A stretch of 64,000 nucleotides of DNA from Limosilactobacillus mucosae DSM 13345 (GTDB lineage Bacteria > Bacillota > Bacilli > Lactobacillales > Lactobacillaceae), in the NCBI RefSeq assembly GCF_001436025.1, contig NZ_AZEQ01000003.1:62001-126000 (forward strand), read 5' to 3'. Of this stretch, positions 9,802-19,064 are shown piece after piece. The translations under genes were made by a program, and so were the position numbers. A model generated the notes under the pieces. The model saw only the letters and a list, made by a program, of their open reading frames with translations. It did no database searches and was not told the DNA's origin. Numbering within the stretch: position 1 is the stretch's first letter; each line of letters begins with the position of its first letter.

Positions 9802-9973
9802 TCGAAGAGGCGCAGTCAACATGAGTACCGTATGTTAGTCGCAGACCAGACAATGATCGTACGGAAAAGGGGCGATTGCCGAAGCTTTCAGACCGGGTCG
9901 CGGCTTGATTGCTGGGGCGTGGCTGAACAAGTCACGGACTGTCGCGGAGAAAAACTTCGCGGAGCGCTATCGA
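9802..9973 (+). promoter_or_regulatory. lysine riboswitch (L-box)
   Basis: Conserved L-box blocks occur in order: GAGGCGCAG near the 5' end with an AGTA internal-loop segment, GGCGATTGCCGAAGC, CTGGGGCGTGGCTGA, and the 3' block CTGTCGCGGAG..GGAGCGCTATC. TCGA at 9802-9805 pairs with TCGA at 9970-9973 to close P1. A strong terminator follows at 10027. Lysine binding should therefore favour premature termination ahead of lysA and the dap genes. Confidence 0.92.
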
Positions 9974-10026
9974 CCAATCAGATTAAATTTGACAACAGCC
10001 GCAGTGGGTGGCTTTTTGAAAATGGG

Positions 10027-10063
10027 ATCCGTTGTTTGTGTGCGCACGAACAATGGATTTTTT
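10027..10063 (+). terminator. riboswitch-controlled terminator before lysA
   Basis: A 14-bp stem with G-T wobbles, arms 10027-10040 and 10045-10058, tetraloop TGCG, followed by six T (10058-10063). It is the expression platform of the lysine riboswitch. Confidence 0.88.
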
Positions 10064-10103
10064 CTTAGCGTTTTCCCCGTCAGAACAACGGAGGTTTTAG
10101 ATT

Positions 10104-11417
10104 ATGAATTCTCAGATTGCACCGGATCAGATCAACGCAGCAGGTCATTTGACGATTGGCGGTGTTGACTCGCTCGAACTAGCCAAGGAATATGGCACGC
10201 CGCTGGTAGTCTACGACGTGGCCCAGATTCGCCGCCAGATTCGTGCTTTTAAAAAGGTGTTTGAGCAGCGCCAGGTTGACTACGCGGTCAGCTATGCCAG
10301 CAAGGCGTTTGCCGCGATTGCCATGTATCAGGTTGTAGCTCATGAAGGCGGTCATGTTGATGTGGTTTCGGCCGGTGAGCTCTATACGGCAATCAAAGCT
10401 AACTTCCCAATGGAAAACGTATCTTTTCATGGCAACAACAAATCGCGGGCCGAATTAGAGATGGCCGTTGATCACCATGTGGGCATGATTGTGATCGACA
10501 ACTTTCATGAAATTGAGCTGCTTAATGAAGTACTGGCCAGTCGTGATCAGTCAATCGACGTTATGATGCGGATCACACCGGGGATTTCCGCACATACGAA
10601 TAAGTATATTCAAACTGGTCAGGTTGACAGCAAATTTGGCTTTGATCTGCAGTCCGGTCAGGCTGATGAAGCCCTGCAAAAGATTCTGGCCAGTCCACGA
10701 ATGCATATGAAAGGGCTGCATGCCCATATCGGTTCGCAGATTTTTGAATTGAATGGCTTTCAGATGGCGGCTGCTAAATTGGTTGAGATTGCAGCTCATT
10801 GGCGCGACGAGTTTGGCTATGAGCCAGAAATCGTCAATGTCGGTGGCGGCTTCGGGATTCGCTACGTCAGCGCCGACCATCCATTGAAGCCAGAAGATTT
10901 TGTGGCAGCGATCATCGAAACTATTAAGGAAGAAACGCAAAAGCTGAATCTGAAGATGCCGGCTGTCTGGATCGAACCAGGCCGCTCAATCGCTGGTCCC
11001 GCCGGCTATAACCTTTATACAGTGGGCTCGCGTAAAGACGTTCCCGGCTTGCTGCCATATGTCATGATCGATGGCGGGATGGGCGACAACATTCGGCCAG
11101 CGCTTTATGAGGCGGAATACGAAACGGTGCTGGCTGCCGATCCGCAGGCGGAAAACGCTGAAACGGTGCGGCTGGCCGGTAAGTACTGTGAATCAGGCGA
11201 TATTCTCAGTCAGCATCAGCCACTGCCAAAAACCAAGCCAGGCGATGTTTTGGCAATGCTGGATACGGGAGCCTATGGATATGCGATGGCTTCTAACTAT
11301 AACCGCAACCCGCGGCCAGCAGTAGTCTTTGCCGAAAATGGTCAGGCTCACCTGGTAATTGAACGCGAATCACTTGATGATCTGGTTCATCTTGATCGTT
11401 CCTATTCTCAAGCCTAA
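10104..11417 (+). CDS. lysA: diaminopimelate decarboxylase
   Basis: PLP enzyme that decarboxylates meso-diaminopimelate to L-lysine. The PLP lysine is Lys67 in SYASKAF. The glycine-rich phosphate loop NVGGGFGI and the substrate-binding EPGRSIAGPAG follow, and a CESGD motif lies in the C-terminal beta domain. At 437 aa it has normal length. The start follows ACGGAGG. It is the first gene of the lysA-dapH-dapL-dapA-dapB-patA-asd run controlled by the lysine riboswitch. Confidence 0.96.
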   Translation: MNSQIAPDQINAAGHLTIGGVDSLELAKEYGTPLVVYDVAQIRRQIRAFKKVFEQRQVDYAVSYASKAFAAIAMYQVVAHEGGHVDVVSAGELYTAIKANFPMENVSFHGNNKSRAELEMAVDHHVGMIVIDNFHEIELLNEVLASRDQSIDVMMRITPGISAHTNKYIQTGQVDSKFGFDLQSGQADEALQKILASPRMHMKGLHAHIGSQIFELNGFQMAAAKLVEIAAHWRDEFGYEPEIVNVGGGFGIRYVSADHPLKPEDFVAAIIETIKEETQKLNLKMPAVWIEPGRSIAGPAGYNLYTVGSRKDVPGLLPYVMIDGGMGDNIRPALYEAEYETVLAADPQAENAETVRLAGKYCESGDILSQHQPLPKTKPGDVLAMLDTGAYGYAMASNYNRNPRPAVVFAENGQAHLVIERESLDDLVHLDRSYSQA

Positions 11418-11472
11418 GACGTTTTAAAATTTGAATATTAATAATAGTAGAAAAAGATTGGAGTTAATCAAA

Positions 11473-12183
11473 ATGGCACAATTAGACGCACAAAGCATTA
11501 TCAACTACATCGGCAATGCACCCAAGAAGACGCCCGTAAAGGTATTTGTCAAGGGTGATCTGGCTGCCGTAGACGTTCCGGAATCAATTCAAAGCTTTTT
11601 AGAAGCACGTACCGGCGTTTTGTTTGGCGACTGGGCCGACGTTAAGCCATTCTTGACTGCCAATGCTGCGCAGATTGAAGACTATCGCGTGGAAAACGAT
11701 GCCCGCAATTCAGCCGTGCCGCTGCTGGATCTGAAGGGAATCAACGCGCGGATCGAACCTGGTGCCTTGATTCGGGATCAGGTTTTGATTGGCGATAATG
11801 CCGTTATCATGATGGGGGCAATCATCAACATTGGTGCAGAAATCGGTGCCGACTCCATGATTGACATGGGCGCGGTGCTAGGCGGCCGGGCAATCGTCGG
11901 CAAGCACTGTCATGTCGGCGCTGGCGCGGTTTTGGCCGGGGTAATCGAACCAGCGTCGGCTGAACCAGTCCGGATCGACGACAACGTTTTGATTGGTGCC
12001 AATGCCGTAGTAATTGAAGGCGTGCATGTTGGCGAGGGTGCCGTGATTGCTGCTGGTGCCGTCGTAACCCAAGACGTTGCTCCTCACACGGTCGTTGCCG
12101 GCGTGCCTGCTAAGTTTATCAAGAACGTTGATGACAAGACCGAATCAAAGACGGGCCTGGAAGAAGACTTGCGGAAGCTGTGA
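11473..12183 (+). CDS. dapH: tetrahydrodipicolinate N-acetyltransferase
   Basis: Acetylates tetrahydrodipicolinate using acetyl-CoA, committing the pathway to the N-acetyl route. From about residue 90 it is a left-handed beta-helix of hexapeptide repeats ([20 protein letters not shown] and the following turns). The N-terminal DapH domain precedes it. Starting at ATG 11473 behind GGAG gives 236 aa, the standard family length; an in-frame codon 42 bp upstream has no ribosome site. dapL follows 6 bp downstream. Confidence 0.94.
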   Translation: MAQLDAQSIINYIGNAPKKTPVKVFVKGDLAAVDVPESIQSFLEARTGVLFGDWADVKPFLTANAAQIEDYRVENDARNSAVPLLDLKGINARIEPGALIRDQVLIGDNAVIMMGAIINIGAEIGADSMIDMGAVLGGRAIVGKHCHVGAGAVLAGVIEPASAEPVRIDDNVLIGANAVVIEGVHVGEGAVIAAGAVVTQDVAPHTVVAGVPAKFIKNVDDKTESKTGLEEDLRKL

Positions 12184-12189
12184 TGATCG

Positions 12190-13341
12190 ATGACAGAATT
12201 AAATGAAACACAATTAATCAAGATTCGCCGCGATCTGCATCAGATTCCAGAACTGGCGCTGCAGGAAAAACAGACGCATGACTACCTATTAAATACAATC
12301 AGCGGATTTAACCAGACTTATCTGGAAATTCGCCAACCGGAAAAATTGCCAACTGCATTGATGGTGTTGGTACACGGTAGTCAGCCAACTAGAACGATCG
12401 GCTATCGAACCGATATCGACGCGCTGCCGGTAGCAGAACAGACCGGCCTGCCGTTTGCTTCCAAGCATCCCGGCGTCATGCATGCCTGTGGCCACGATAT
12501 CCACATGACGGTTGCGCTGGGGGTTTTAAGCTGGTTCAGTGAGCATCAGCCAAAAGACAATCTGCTGTTTTTCTTCCAACCAGCCGAAGAAAGCGAAAAC
12601 GGCGGCAAGCTGGCCTATGAGCAGGGACTGTTTGATGGCAAGTGGCGACCAGATGAGTTCTACGGTCTGCACGATAATCCGGACCTGCCGGCTGGCGCGA
12701 TTGGCTGTCGCATGGGCACGCTGTTTGCCGGCACGACTGAAGTCAACATTGATATTACCGGTAAGGGCGGTCACGCGGCCTTTCCGCAGGATGCCAATGA
12801 TACGGTCGTGGCGATGGCGTCTTTGATCATGCAGGTTCAGACGATCATTTCACGCAGCATTGATCCGATTCAAAGCGGTGTGATCACGCTGGGTAAGGTT
12901 GAAGCCGGCACGATCCGCAACGTGATTGCCGGTCATGCCCATCTGGAAGGCACGATTCGCGGTCTGACGCAGGAAATGATTTTGAAGATCGATCAGCGTT
13001 TAAAAGACGTCTGCGAAGGAATTGCCAAAAGCTTTAACGTTAAAGTTGACCTGCAGTTGAATCAAGGTGGCTACTGGCCCGTTGAAAACAATCCCGAACT
13101 GACCAAACGCTTTATTGAATATATGAAACAGGCTGCTGGCGTTGAATTTATCGAAACTGCGCCGGCAATGACCGGTGAAGACTTTGGCTATCTGCTGGCC
13201 AAGTTCCCCGGCACCATGTTTTGGCTGGGAGTTGAAGATGACTCACAGTTGCATTCGGCGACCTTAAAACCGGATGAACGCGCTATTAAACGGGGCGTGG
13301 ATGCTATTACCGGATTTTTGAACTATCGTATGCAAAACTAG
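12190..13341 (+). CDS. dapL: N-acetyldiaminopimelate deacetylase
   Basis: M20-family metallohydrolase that removes the acetyl group from N-acetyl-LL-diaminopimelate. Metal-site motifs are HACGHDIHM (about residue 97) and QPAEESENGG, with the C-terminal TGEDFGYLL. It resembles B. subtilis YkuR (also called DapL; the same symbol is used elsewhere for an unrelated aminotransferase). Neighbours dapH and dapA fix the substrate better than sequence alone, because amidohydrolases for hippurate or IAA-amino acids look alike. Confidence 0.9.
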   Translation: MTELNETQLIKIRRDLHQIPELALQEKQTHDYLLNTISGFNQTYLEIRQPEKLPTALMVLVHGSQPTRTIGYRTDIDALPVAEQTGLPFASKHPGVMHACGHDIHMTVALGVLSWFSEHQPKDNLLFFFQPAEESENGGKLAYEQGLFDGKWRPDEFYGLHDNPDLPAGAIGCRMGTLFAGTTEVNIDITGKGGHAAFPQDANDTVVAMASLIMQVQTIISRSIDPIQSGVITLGKVEAGTIRNVIAGHAHLEGTIRGLTQEMILKIDQRLKDVCEGIAKSFNVKVDLQLNQGGYWPVENNPELTKRFIEYMKQAAGVEFIETAPAMTGEDFGYLLAKFPGTMFWLGVEDDSQLHSATLKPDERAIKRGVDAITGFLNYRMQN

Positions 13342-13353
13342 GGGGATTTAACT

Positions 13354-14286
13354 ATGAATTTACAAGATGCTGATTTGTTAACTGCCATCGTAACACCATT
13401 TAATGAACAAAATGAATTGGACTTTGCCAGTTTGGCCAAGCTGACCAACCATTTGATCGAACAGGGCAGCAACGGTTTTGTCATTGGCGGTACGACTGGT
13501 GAGACGCCAACGCTCAGCCATGACGAAAAGCTGGCGCTGTATCGTGAGTTTGCTAAGATCATTGATGGCCGCGTTCCGGTGATTGCCGGCACTGGCAGCA
13601 ACAATACTGCCGAAACGATTGCCTTTACCAATGAGGTGGCTGAGATCGAAGGCATTGACTATGCGCTGGTCGTGGTACCGCCATACAACAAGCCTAATCA
13701 GCGTGGCATGATTGCCCACTTTACGGCGGTAGCAGATCAGTCCAAGTTGCCAATCGTGATCTATAACATTCCTGGTCGAACCGGCGTTAAGATGGCTGCC
13801 GAAACGATCGTGGAGCTTTCACATCATGAAAACATCAAGGCCGTTAAGCAATGTGCCTCGCTGGAAGAGATGCAGTACGTGATCGATCACAAGGACGAGG
13901 ATTTCCAAGTCTTTACCGGCGAAGACGCTCAAGCATTGACAGCGCGCGTCTTAGGAGCTAATGGCGTGATCTCGGTTGCTTCGCATAATTACTGTGCCCA
14001 GATGCGGGAAATGTATGATCAATTGTATAATGGTAATTGGCAGGCGGCCGCACGTCTGCAGCGCTGGCTGACGCCAAGAATGGCCGCGCTGTTCATGTAC
14101 CCATCACCATCACCAGTCAAGGCGGTCTTAAACGCGCAAGGCTTTGGCGTGGGTGGCTGCCGTCTGCCGATTGCTACTCTGAACGACAACGAAAAGCAGC
14201 AGCTGGCACAGGCGCTGTCATTGCCTGCCGATGCGCTGGCTCATGAGTTGCCATTGAATCTTGGAAAGGGTGATGTTGATGACTAG
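13354..14286 (+). CDS. dapA: 4-hydroxy-tetrahydrodipicolinate synthase
   Basis: Condenses pyruvate with aspartate semialdehyde, the first committed step to diaminopimelate. The TIM barrel shows [15 protein letters not shown], the tyrosine motif [11 protein letters not shown] and the Schiff-base lysine in [13 protein letters not shown]. At 310 aa it is slightly above the family mean. The ATG follows a GGGGGA site. Its last codons overlap the start of dapB by 8 nt. Confidence 0.95.
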   Translation: MNLQDADLLTAIVTPFNEQNELDFASLAKLTNHLIEQGSNGFVIGGTTGETPTLSHDEKLALYREFAKIIDGRVPVIAGTGSNNTAETIAFTNEVAEIEGIDYALVVVPPYNKPNQRGMIAHFTAVADQSKLPIVIYNIPGRTGVKMAAETIVELSHHENIKAVKQCASLEEMQYVIDHKDEDFQVFTGEDAQALTARVLGANGVISVASHNYCAQMREMYDQLYNGNWQAAARLQRWLTPRMAALFMYPSPSPVKAVLNAQGFGVGGCRLPIATLNDNEKQQLAQALSLPADALAHELPLNLGKGDVDD

Positions 14287-15058
14287 TGTACTGATCGCCG
14301 GGTTTGCTGGTGCAATGGGACAAAAGGCCGTTGATCTGGTCAATGGCATGGCGGATTTTCAAATCGTTGCCGCTTTTTCGCCACAAGCCGACCGTAACGA
14401 TCCGGAACGCTATAACTTAAATGACGATGTCCAGATCTTTAATGATTTAGCAGCGATTCCCGATCAAGCAGCTGATGTCTGGATCGACTTTACTGTTCCC
14501 AGTGCGGTTTATGAAAACGTCAAATTCGCGCTGAATCACGGGATGCGCCCCGTGGTTGGCACGACTGGTCTGACTGATGAACAGGAAGCCGAACTCAAGG
14601 CCCTTGCCAAAGCCAATCATTTAGGTGGCCTGATCGCGCCTAACTTTGGCATGTCGGCGGTCTTGCTGATGAAGTTCGCCCAGGAAGCCGCCAAGTATTT
14701 CCCAGACGTCGAGGTTATTGAAATGCACCATGCCGATAAGAAAGACGCACCATCAGGAACGGCATTGAGTACGGCTAAGATGATGGCACAAAATCGTCAG
14801 CCGCACGAAAGCAATCCAGATGAGGTCGAAACGCTTGCCAACGTCCGCGGTGGCGACTATCAAGGCATTCGCATTCACTCGGTCCGTCTGCCGGGCTACA
14901 TTGCCCATGAGCAGGTGCTGTTTGGCGGCACTGGCGAGGCATTGACCATTCGCCAGGATTCATTTGATCGGGGCTCGTTTATGAGCGGCGTTAAGGTAGC
15001 TCTAGAAAAGGTTGCGTCGCTGAATGAACTGGTTGTCGGTTTGGAAAATATTCTTTGA
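14279..15058 (+). CDS. dapB: 4-hydroxy-tetrahydrodipicolinate reductase
   Basis: NAD(P)H-dependent reductase making tetrahydrodipicolinate. The nucleotide loop is GFAGAMGQ at residues 8-15. The catalytic His/Lys block is [15 protein letters not shown]. The ATG at 14279 lies 8 bp after AAGGG and gives 259 aa, the normal length; the earlier in-frame TTG at 14261 overlaps the ribosome site. The 8-nt overlap with dapA implies translational coupling. Confidence 0.95.
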   Translation: MTSVLIAGFAGAMGQKAVDLVNGMADFQIVAAFSPQADRNDPERYNLNDDVQIFNDLAAIPDQAADVWIDFTVPSAVYENVKFALNHGMRPVVGTTGLTDEQEAELKALAKANHLGGLIAPNFGMSAVLLMKFAQEAAKYFPDVEVIEMHHADKKDAPSGTALSTAKMMAQNRQPHESNPDEVETLANVRGGDYQGIRIHSVRLPGYIAHEQVLFGGTGEALTIRQDSFDRGSFMSGVKVALEKVASLNELVVGLENIL

Positions 15059-15078
15059 TGTAAAGGGGAAATTTGTTT

Positions 15079-16272
15079 ATGCCAACTCTAGCAAAAGATC
15101 TTAATGAAACGGTCAACCCACGCGTGGCCGCAATCTCACCATCTGGAATTCGTTCTTTTGATGCGCACGTCTCTAAGATTCCAGGCATCGTTAAACTGAC
15201 GATTGGCGAACCTGATCTTAACGTTCCTGAACACGTTAAGCAGGCAGCCGTGCAAAGTATTGTTGAAAATGATTCGCACTACACTTCTAACCGCGGCAAG
15301 ATTGAACTGCGAAAAGCCATCAGCGGTTATCTGGAACGGACGCGCGGCGTGCACTATGACCCAGAAACCGAAATCGTTGCTACGGTTGGTGCAACCGAGG
15401 CTCTGGCAGCGACGATCTTTTCTCTGATCAATGAAGGCGACAAGGTGATCATTCCAACGCCGGCCTTCTCGCTGTACTTCCCGCTGGTTTCTCTGGCAGG
15501 TGGGACGCCGGTGCAGGTTGACGTTTCTGAGGACGATTTTGTCTTGACGCCTGAGCTGCTGGAAAACGTTTTGAAAAAAGAAGGTCCAGCGGTTAAAGCC
15601 GTTTTGCTGAACTACCCAGTCAACCCAACCGGCCGTGAATATCCACGCGAAGTGCTGGAAGGCCTGGCTAAGGTTATTGCCGATCATCATCTGTACGTAT
15701 TTGCTGATGAAATCTACAGTGATCTGGTTTATGGTGTGGAACACACGTCAATGGCTACGCTTTTGCCGGACCGGACCATCTTTATCTCTGGCCTGTCCAA
15801 GTCGCATGCCATGACTGGTTATCGAATGGGATATTTTGCTGGTCCTAAAGAAGCAATCGACAACATCACCAAGCTGCATTCATTCTTGGTAACCTCAATT
15901 ACCGACTCAACACAGGCAGCAGCCATTGAAGCCTACACCAATGGGGATGAGGATCCGGTTAAGGCACGGGCCATCTACCAAAAACGGCGTGACTATGTTT
16001 TGAAGTCTTTAAACGACATGGGCATCGAAACGGTTCCACCACAAGGCGCGTTCTACATCTTCGCCAAGATTCCAGCCAGCTATGGTACGGATGACATGCA
16101 GTTTGCCTTGGATCTGGCCAAGGAAGCCCAGGTCGGCGTAACGCCAGGCAATGCTTTTGGTGCTGGTGGTGCCGGTTGGGTACGGCTGTCATACGCGGCT
16201 TCTGATGAGGATCTGCACACGGCCATGGAACGCATGAAGCCATTTATTGAAAAGGTTAACGCAAAGAACTAA
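15079..16272 (+). CDS. patA: aminotransferase, probable N-acetyl-LL-2,6-diaminopimelate aminotransferase
   Basis: Class I/II PLP aminotransferase of about 397 aa. The PLP lysine sits in SGLSKSHAMTGYRMG; the conserved NPVNPTG-like segment NYPVNPTG and DEIYSDLVY are also present. Its position between dapB and asd in a complete acetyl-pathway operon points to transamination of N-acetyl-2-amino-6-oxopimelate (PatA/DapX role). The ATG at 15079 lies 9 bp after AGGGGA. Confidence 0.88.
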   Translation: MPTLAKDLNETVNPRVAAISPSGIRSFDAHVSKIPGIVKLTIGEPDLNVPEHVKQAAVQSIVENDSHYTSNRGKIELRKAISGYLERTRGVHYDPETEIVATVGATEALAATIFSLINEGDKVIIPTPAFSLYFPLVSLAGGTPVQVDVSEDDFVLTPELLENVLKKEGPAVKAVLLNYPVNPTGREYPREVLEGLAKVIADHHLYVFADEIYSDLVYGVEHTSMATLLPDRTIFISGLSKSHAMTGYRMGYFAGPKEAIDNITKLHSFLVTSITDSTQAAAIEAYTNGDEDPVKARAIYQKRRDYVLKSLNDMGIETVPPQGAFYIFAKIPASYGTDDMQFALDLAKEAQVGVTPGNAFGAGGAGWVRLSYAASDEDLHTAMERMKPFIEKVNAKN

Positions 16273-16287
16273 AGGAGCGATTATACT

Positions 16288-17346
16288 ATGAGCAAGCAAT
16301 ACAATGTCGCAATTCTGGGTGCCACGGGGGCGGTCGGCACGCGGATGATTGAACAATTAGCCCAATCTACGATTCCCGTTAAGCATGTTAAGCTTTTGGC
16401 ATCCAAAAAATCGGCCGGTAAGACGCTGCAGTTTAAGGGTCAGCCGGTAACCGTTGAGGAAACGACTCCTGAATCCTTTGACGGTGTTGACATTGTATTG
16501 TCGTCTGCTGGCGGATCGGTTTCCAAGAAGTTTCTGCCAGAAGCCGTTAAGCGCGGGGCAGTCTGTGTTGACAATACCAGCGCCTTTCGGATGGAGCCGG
16601 ATGTGCCGTTGGTCGTACCAGAAGTCAACGAAGCCGCTCTGAAGGATCATCATGGCATCGTGGCCAATCCCAACTGTTCGACGATTCAAATGGTAATGGC
16701 TTTGGAACCAGTTCGCCGCAACTTCGGCTTAAAGCAGATCGTGGTTTCCACTTATCAGGCAGCTTCGGGTGCTGGTCAATCCGCTTTAAACGAAATGTAT
16801 CAAGAAGCCCAAGACTTTTTGGATGGCAAGGACATGCAGGCGGATGCTCATATTCTGCCAACCAAGGGCGACAAGAAGCATTATCCACTGGCCTTTAACC
16901 TGTTGCCGCAAATTGACGTTTTGGAGGAATCAGGCTACTCGCATGAAGAATGGAAGATGATTCATGAAACCAAGAAGATCATGCTTGGCGACATGAATTC
17001 ACAAGACATTAAGGTTACGGCTACCTGTGTCCGCGTACCGGTGCCAATCGCGCATGGCGAAAGCGTCTACTTTACGGTTGAGGATGAATCGGCTACGGCT
17101 CAAGATATTATGCGCGTAGTGGCTGACTTCCCTGGCAACGTTTTGGAAGACGATATTGCTCATCAGATCTACCCACAGCCAATCAATGCAGTCGGCAAGC
17201 GGGAGACGTTTGTTGGCCGGATTCGTCCTGATTATGAAAACAAGGGTGCCTTCAACATGTGGGTCGTTGCTGACAATCTGTTGAAGGGCGCTGCCTGGAA
17301 TACGGTTGAAAATGCCGAGCGTCTGGTAGCACTGGGTCTGGTCTAA
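16288..17346 (+). CDS. asd: aspartate-semialdehyde dehydrogenase
   Basis: Reduces aspartyl phosphate to aspartate semialdehyde with NADPH. The nucleotide loop GATGAVGT is at residues 11-18. The catalytic cysteine is Cys130 in ANPNCSTIQ; substrate-binding [10 protein letters not shown] follows. At 352 aa it is full length. It is the last gene of the lysine operon; the terminator at 17380 follows. With lysC it supplies the common precursor for dapA and, elsewhere, homoserine. Confidence 0.96.
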   Translation: MSKQYNVAILGATGAVGTRMIEQLAQSTIPVKHVKLLASKKSAGKTLQFKGQPVTVEETTPESFDGVDIVLSSAGGSVSKKFLPEAVKRGAVCVDNTSAFRMEPDVPLVVPEVNEAALKDHHGIVANPNCSTIQMVMALEPVRRNFGLKQIVVSTYQAASGAGQSALNEMYQEAQDFLDGKDMQADAHILPTKGDKKHYPLAFNLLPQIDVLEESGYSHEEWKMIHETKKIMLGDMNSQDIKVTATCVRVPVPIAHGESVYFTVEDESATAQDIMRVVADFPGNVLEDDIAHQIYPQPINAVGKRETFVGRIRPDYENKGAFNMWVVADNLLKGAAWNTVENAERLVALGLV

Positions 17347-17379
17347 GCGATGTCTTGAAACTAGAATCAACTTAAACTG

Positions 17380-17414
17380 AAAATCCGTCTGGCTGATTGC
17401 GGGACGGATTTTTT
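17380..17414 (+). terminator. terminator after asd
   Basis: AAAATCCGTC (17380-17389) pairs perfectly with GACGGATTTT (17403-17412), followed by a T run to 17414. It ends the lysA-asd operon. Confidence 0.88.
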
Positions 17415-17459
17415 GTTATACTGGAAATATAATTTGGAACCAGGAAGGAAGATTTATTT

Positions 17460-18155
17460 ATGGATGCCAACCATCTTTCATTACGATTGGCGCGTGTTGC
17501 CAGCTATGTACCTAAAGGAGCCCGCATGGCCGATATTGGCTCTGATCATGCCTATCTGCCGGCACACCTGGCATTAAACGGACAGATTGAGTATGCCGTT
17601 GCTGGGGAGGTTGTCAAAGGACCTTTTGAAAACGCCGCGCATGAGATCAAGCAGCTGCAGCTTGACAACGTGATTCAGCCGCGGCTTGCCGATGGACTGG
17701 CGGCAATTCAAGCTGATGATCGCATTGATACGATTACGATTGCTGGGATGGGCGGAACCTTGATTGCCAAGATTCTGGCTGCCGACACGCAAAAACTTGC
17801 CAAAGTCAAGCGCTTGATCCTGCAGCCCAACGTTGGTGGTGAGCGCGTCAGAGAATGGCTCTTGGCTAATCAATGGCAGATCATAGCTGAAGAAGTGCTT
17901 GAAGAAGATGACCATATTTATGAGATCATCGTGGCTGAGCCTTCGATCGTGCCATTTACCTATAACGACCGTGAGCTTAAGTTTGGTCCTTTCTTATTGG
18001 AACAGGATCAGCCTGCTTTTCGAAAAGAATGGCTGGCCGAGCTTGAGCGAGAGCAGGTTGCCATTGAACAGATGAAAAAAGCGGCCCAGCCACCAGTTGC
18101 CAAGATCAAGGAGTTTGAACGCGAGGTGCAGATGATTAAAGAGGTGATCAAATGA
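17460..18155 (+). CDS. trmK: tRNA (adenine(22)-N(1))-methyltransferase
   Basis: SAM-dependent methyltransferase of the TrmK/YqfN family modifying A22 of bacterial tRNA. The SAM motif MADIGSDHAYLP lies near residue 23, and TITIAGMGGTLIAKIL contains the family GMGG. At 231 aa it is typical. It overlaps the Nif3-like gene by 4 nt (ATGA), the usual Firmicutes pair after rpoD. A TATAAT at 17428-17433 may serve as its -10. Confidence 0.93.
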   Translation: MDANHLSLRLARVASYVPKGARMADIGSDHAYLPAHLALNGQIEYAVAGEVVKGPFENAAHEIKQLQLDNVIQPRLADGLAAIQADDRIDTITIAGMGGTLIAKILAADTQKLAKVKRLILQPNVGGERVREWLLANQWQIIAEEVLEEDDHIYEIIVAEPSIVPFTYNDRELKFGPFLLEQDQPAFRKEWLAELEREQVAIEQMKKAAQPPVAKIKEFEREVQMIKEVIK

Positions 18156-18976
18156 CGACTGGAAACGATCTTATTCAACGGTTTGAAATGTTTGCCAATC
18201 CGGCTTTGGCTGAATCATGGGATCATGTCGGCCTGCAGCTGGGTAATCCCGAACGACCGGTCAAACGGGTCATGACAGCGTTGGACTGCCGCCCAGAAGT
18301 CGTTCAAGAAGCAATTGAAAAAAACGTTGACTTTATCTTCAATCACCATCCAGCCATGTTTCATGCCGCTAAGACGCTAGACGTGCGCGACCCGCAGATT
18401 GCCATGTATCAAACGCTTTTGGAGCATGGTATTACGGTTTATGCGGCACATACCAACCTTGACAATGCCAATGGAGGGATGAACGATTGGCTGGCGACCC
18501 AATTAGAACTGACCAACGTTGAGCCGCTGCAGATTACGGGGATTGATCCGATCTCGGGACGCGACTATGGAATGGGACGGCTGGGCGACTTATTGCAGCC
18601 AATGAGTCCAGCGGCGTTTGGTCAATGGTGTCTGGAAAAGTTTCAGCTTAATGGGGCCCGTTTGATCGTTAATCCAGCCGATCAAAAGCAGCTGATCAAG
18701 CGAGTGGCGATTTTGGGCGGCTCCGGACAGGATTTTTGGCAGCTGGCGAAAAAGCGCGGGGCTGATGCGTATGTAACTGGAGATGTGAGCTATCACTTTG
18801 CTCATGACATGATTGCCAGCCATTTAACGGTGGTTGATGCCGGTCATCATATCGAAGCCGTCTGTCAGGATCAGCTGGCCAGTCTGCTTAAAAAATGGCG
18901 CCAGGAAAACGACTGGGATTTTGAGATCATAACCTCTGAGATCAATACGGAGCCGTTTAAGTTTATCGTCAAATAG
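18152..18976 (+). CDS. Nif3-like dinuclear metal-centre protein (YqfO family)
   Basis: 274 aa, GTP cyclohydrolase I type 2/Nif3 fold. Metal ligands are visible in FNHHPAMFH and in HTNLDNANGGMND. The C-terminal VVDAGHHIEA supplies the remaining ligands. The cyclic amphipathic insert of longer homologues is absent. The biochemical role of the family is unsettled. It is translationally coupled to trmK by a 4-nt overlap. Confidence 0.9.
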   Translation: MTTGNDLIQRFEMFANPALAESWDHVGLQLGNPERPVKRVMTALDCRPEVVQEAIEKNVDFIFNHHPAMFHAAKTLDVRDPQIAMYQTLLEHGITVYAAHTNLDNANGGMNDWLATQLELTNVEPLQITGIDPISGRDYGMGRLGDLLQPMSPAAFGQWCLEKFQLNGARLIVNPADQKQLIKRVAILGGSGQDFWQLAKKRGADAYVTGDVSYHFAHDMIASHLTVVDAGHHIEAVCQDQLASLLKKWRQENDWDFEIITSEINTEPFKFIVK

Positions 18977-19064
18977 GCTGACTTTGCCTGCTCTGTTTAT
19001 TGAAAAAGTGATAAAGTTGACGTATTGGTAGTAATGACTAATTCATAAAGAAAAGGTGATCGAT

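Noticed and set aside
9739-10168. Open frames across the lysA leader
   Set aside because: The interval is a lysine riboswitch with terminator; codons there are structural RNA.
15136-15744. 202-codon frame antisense to patA
   Set aside because: Shadow of the aminotransferase; no independent support.
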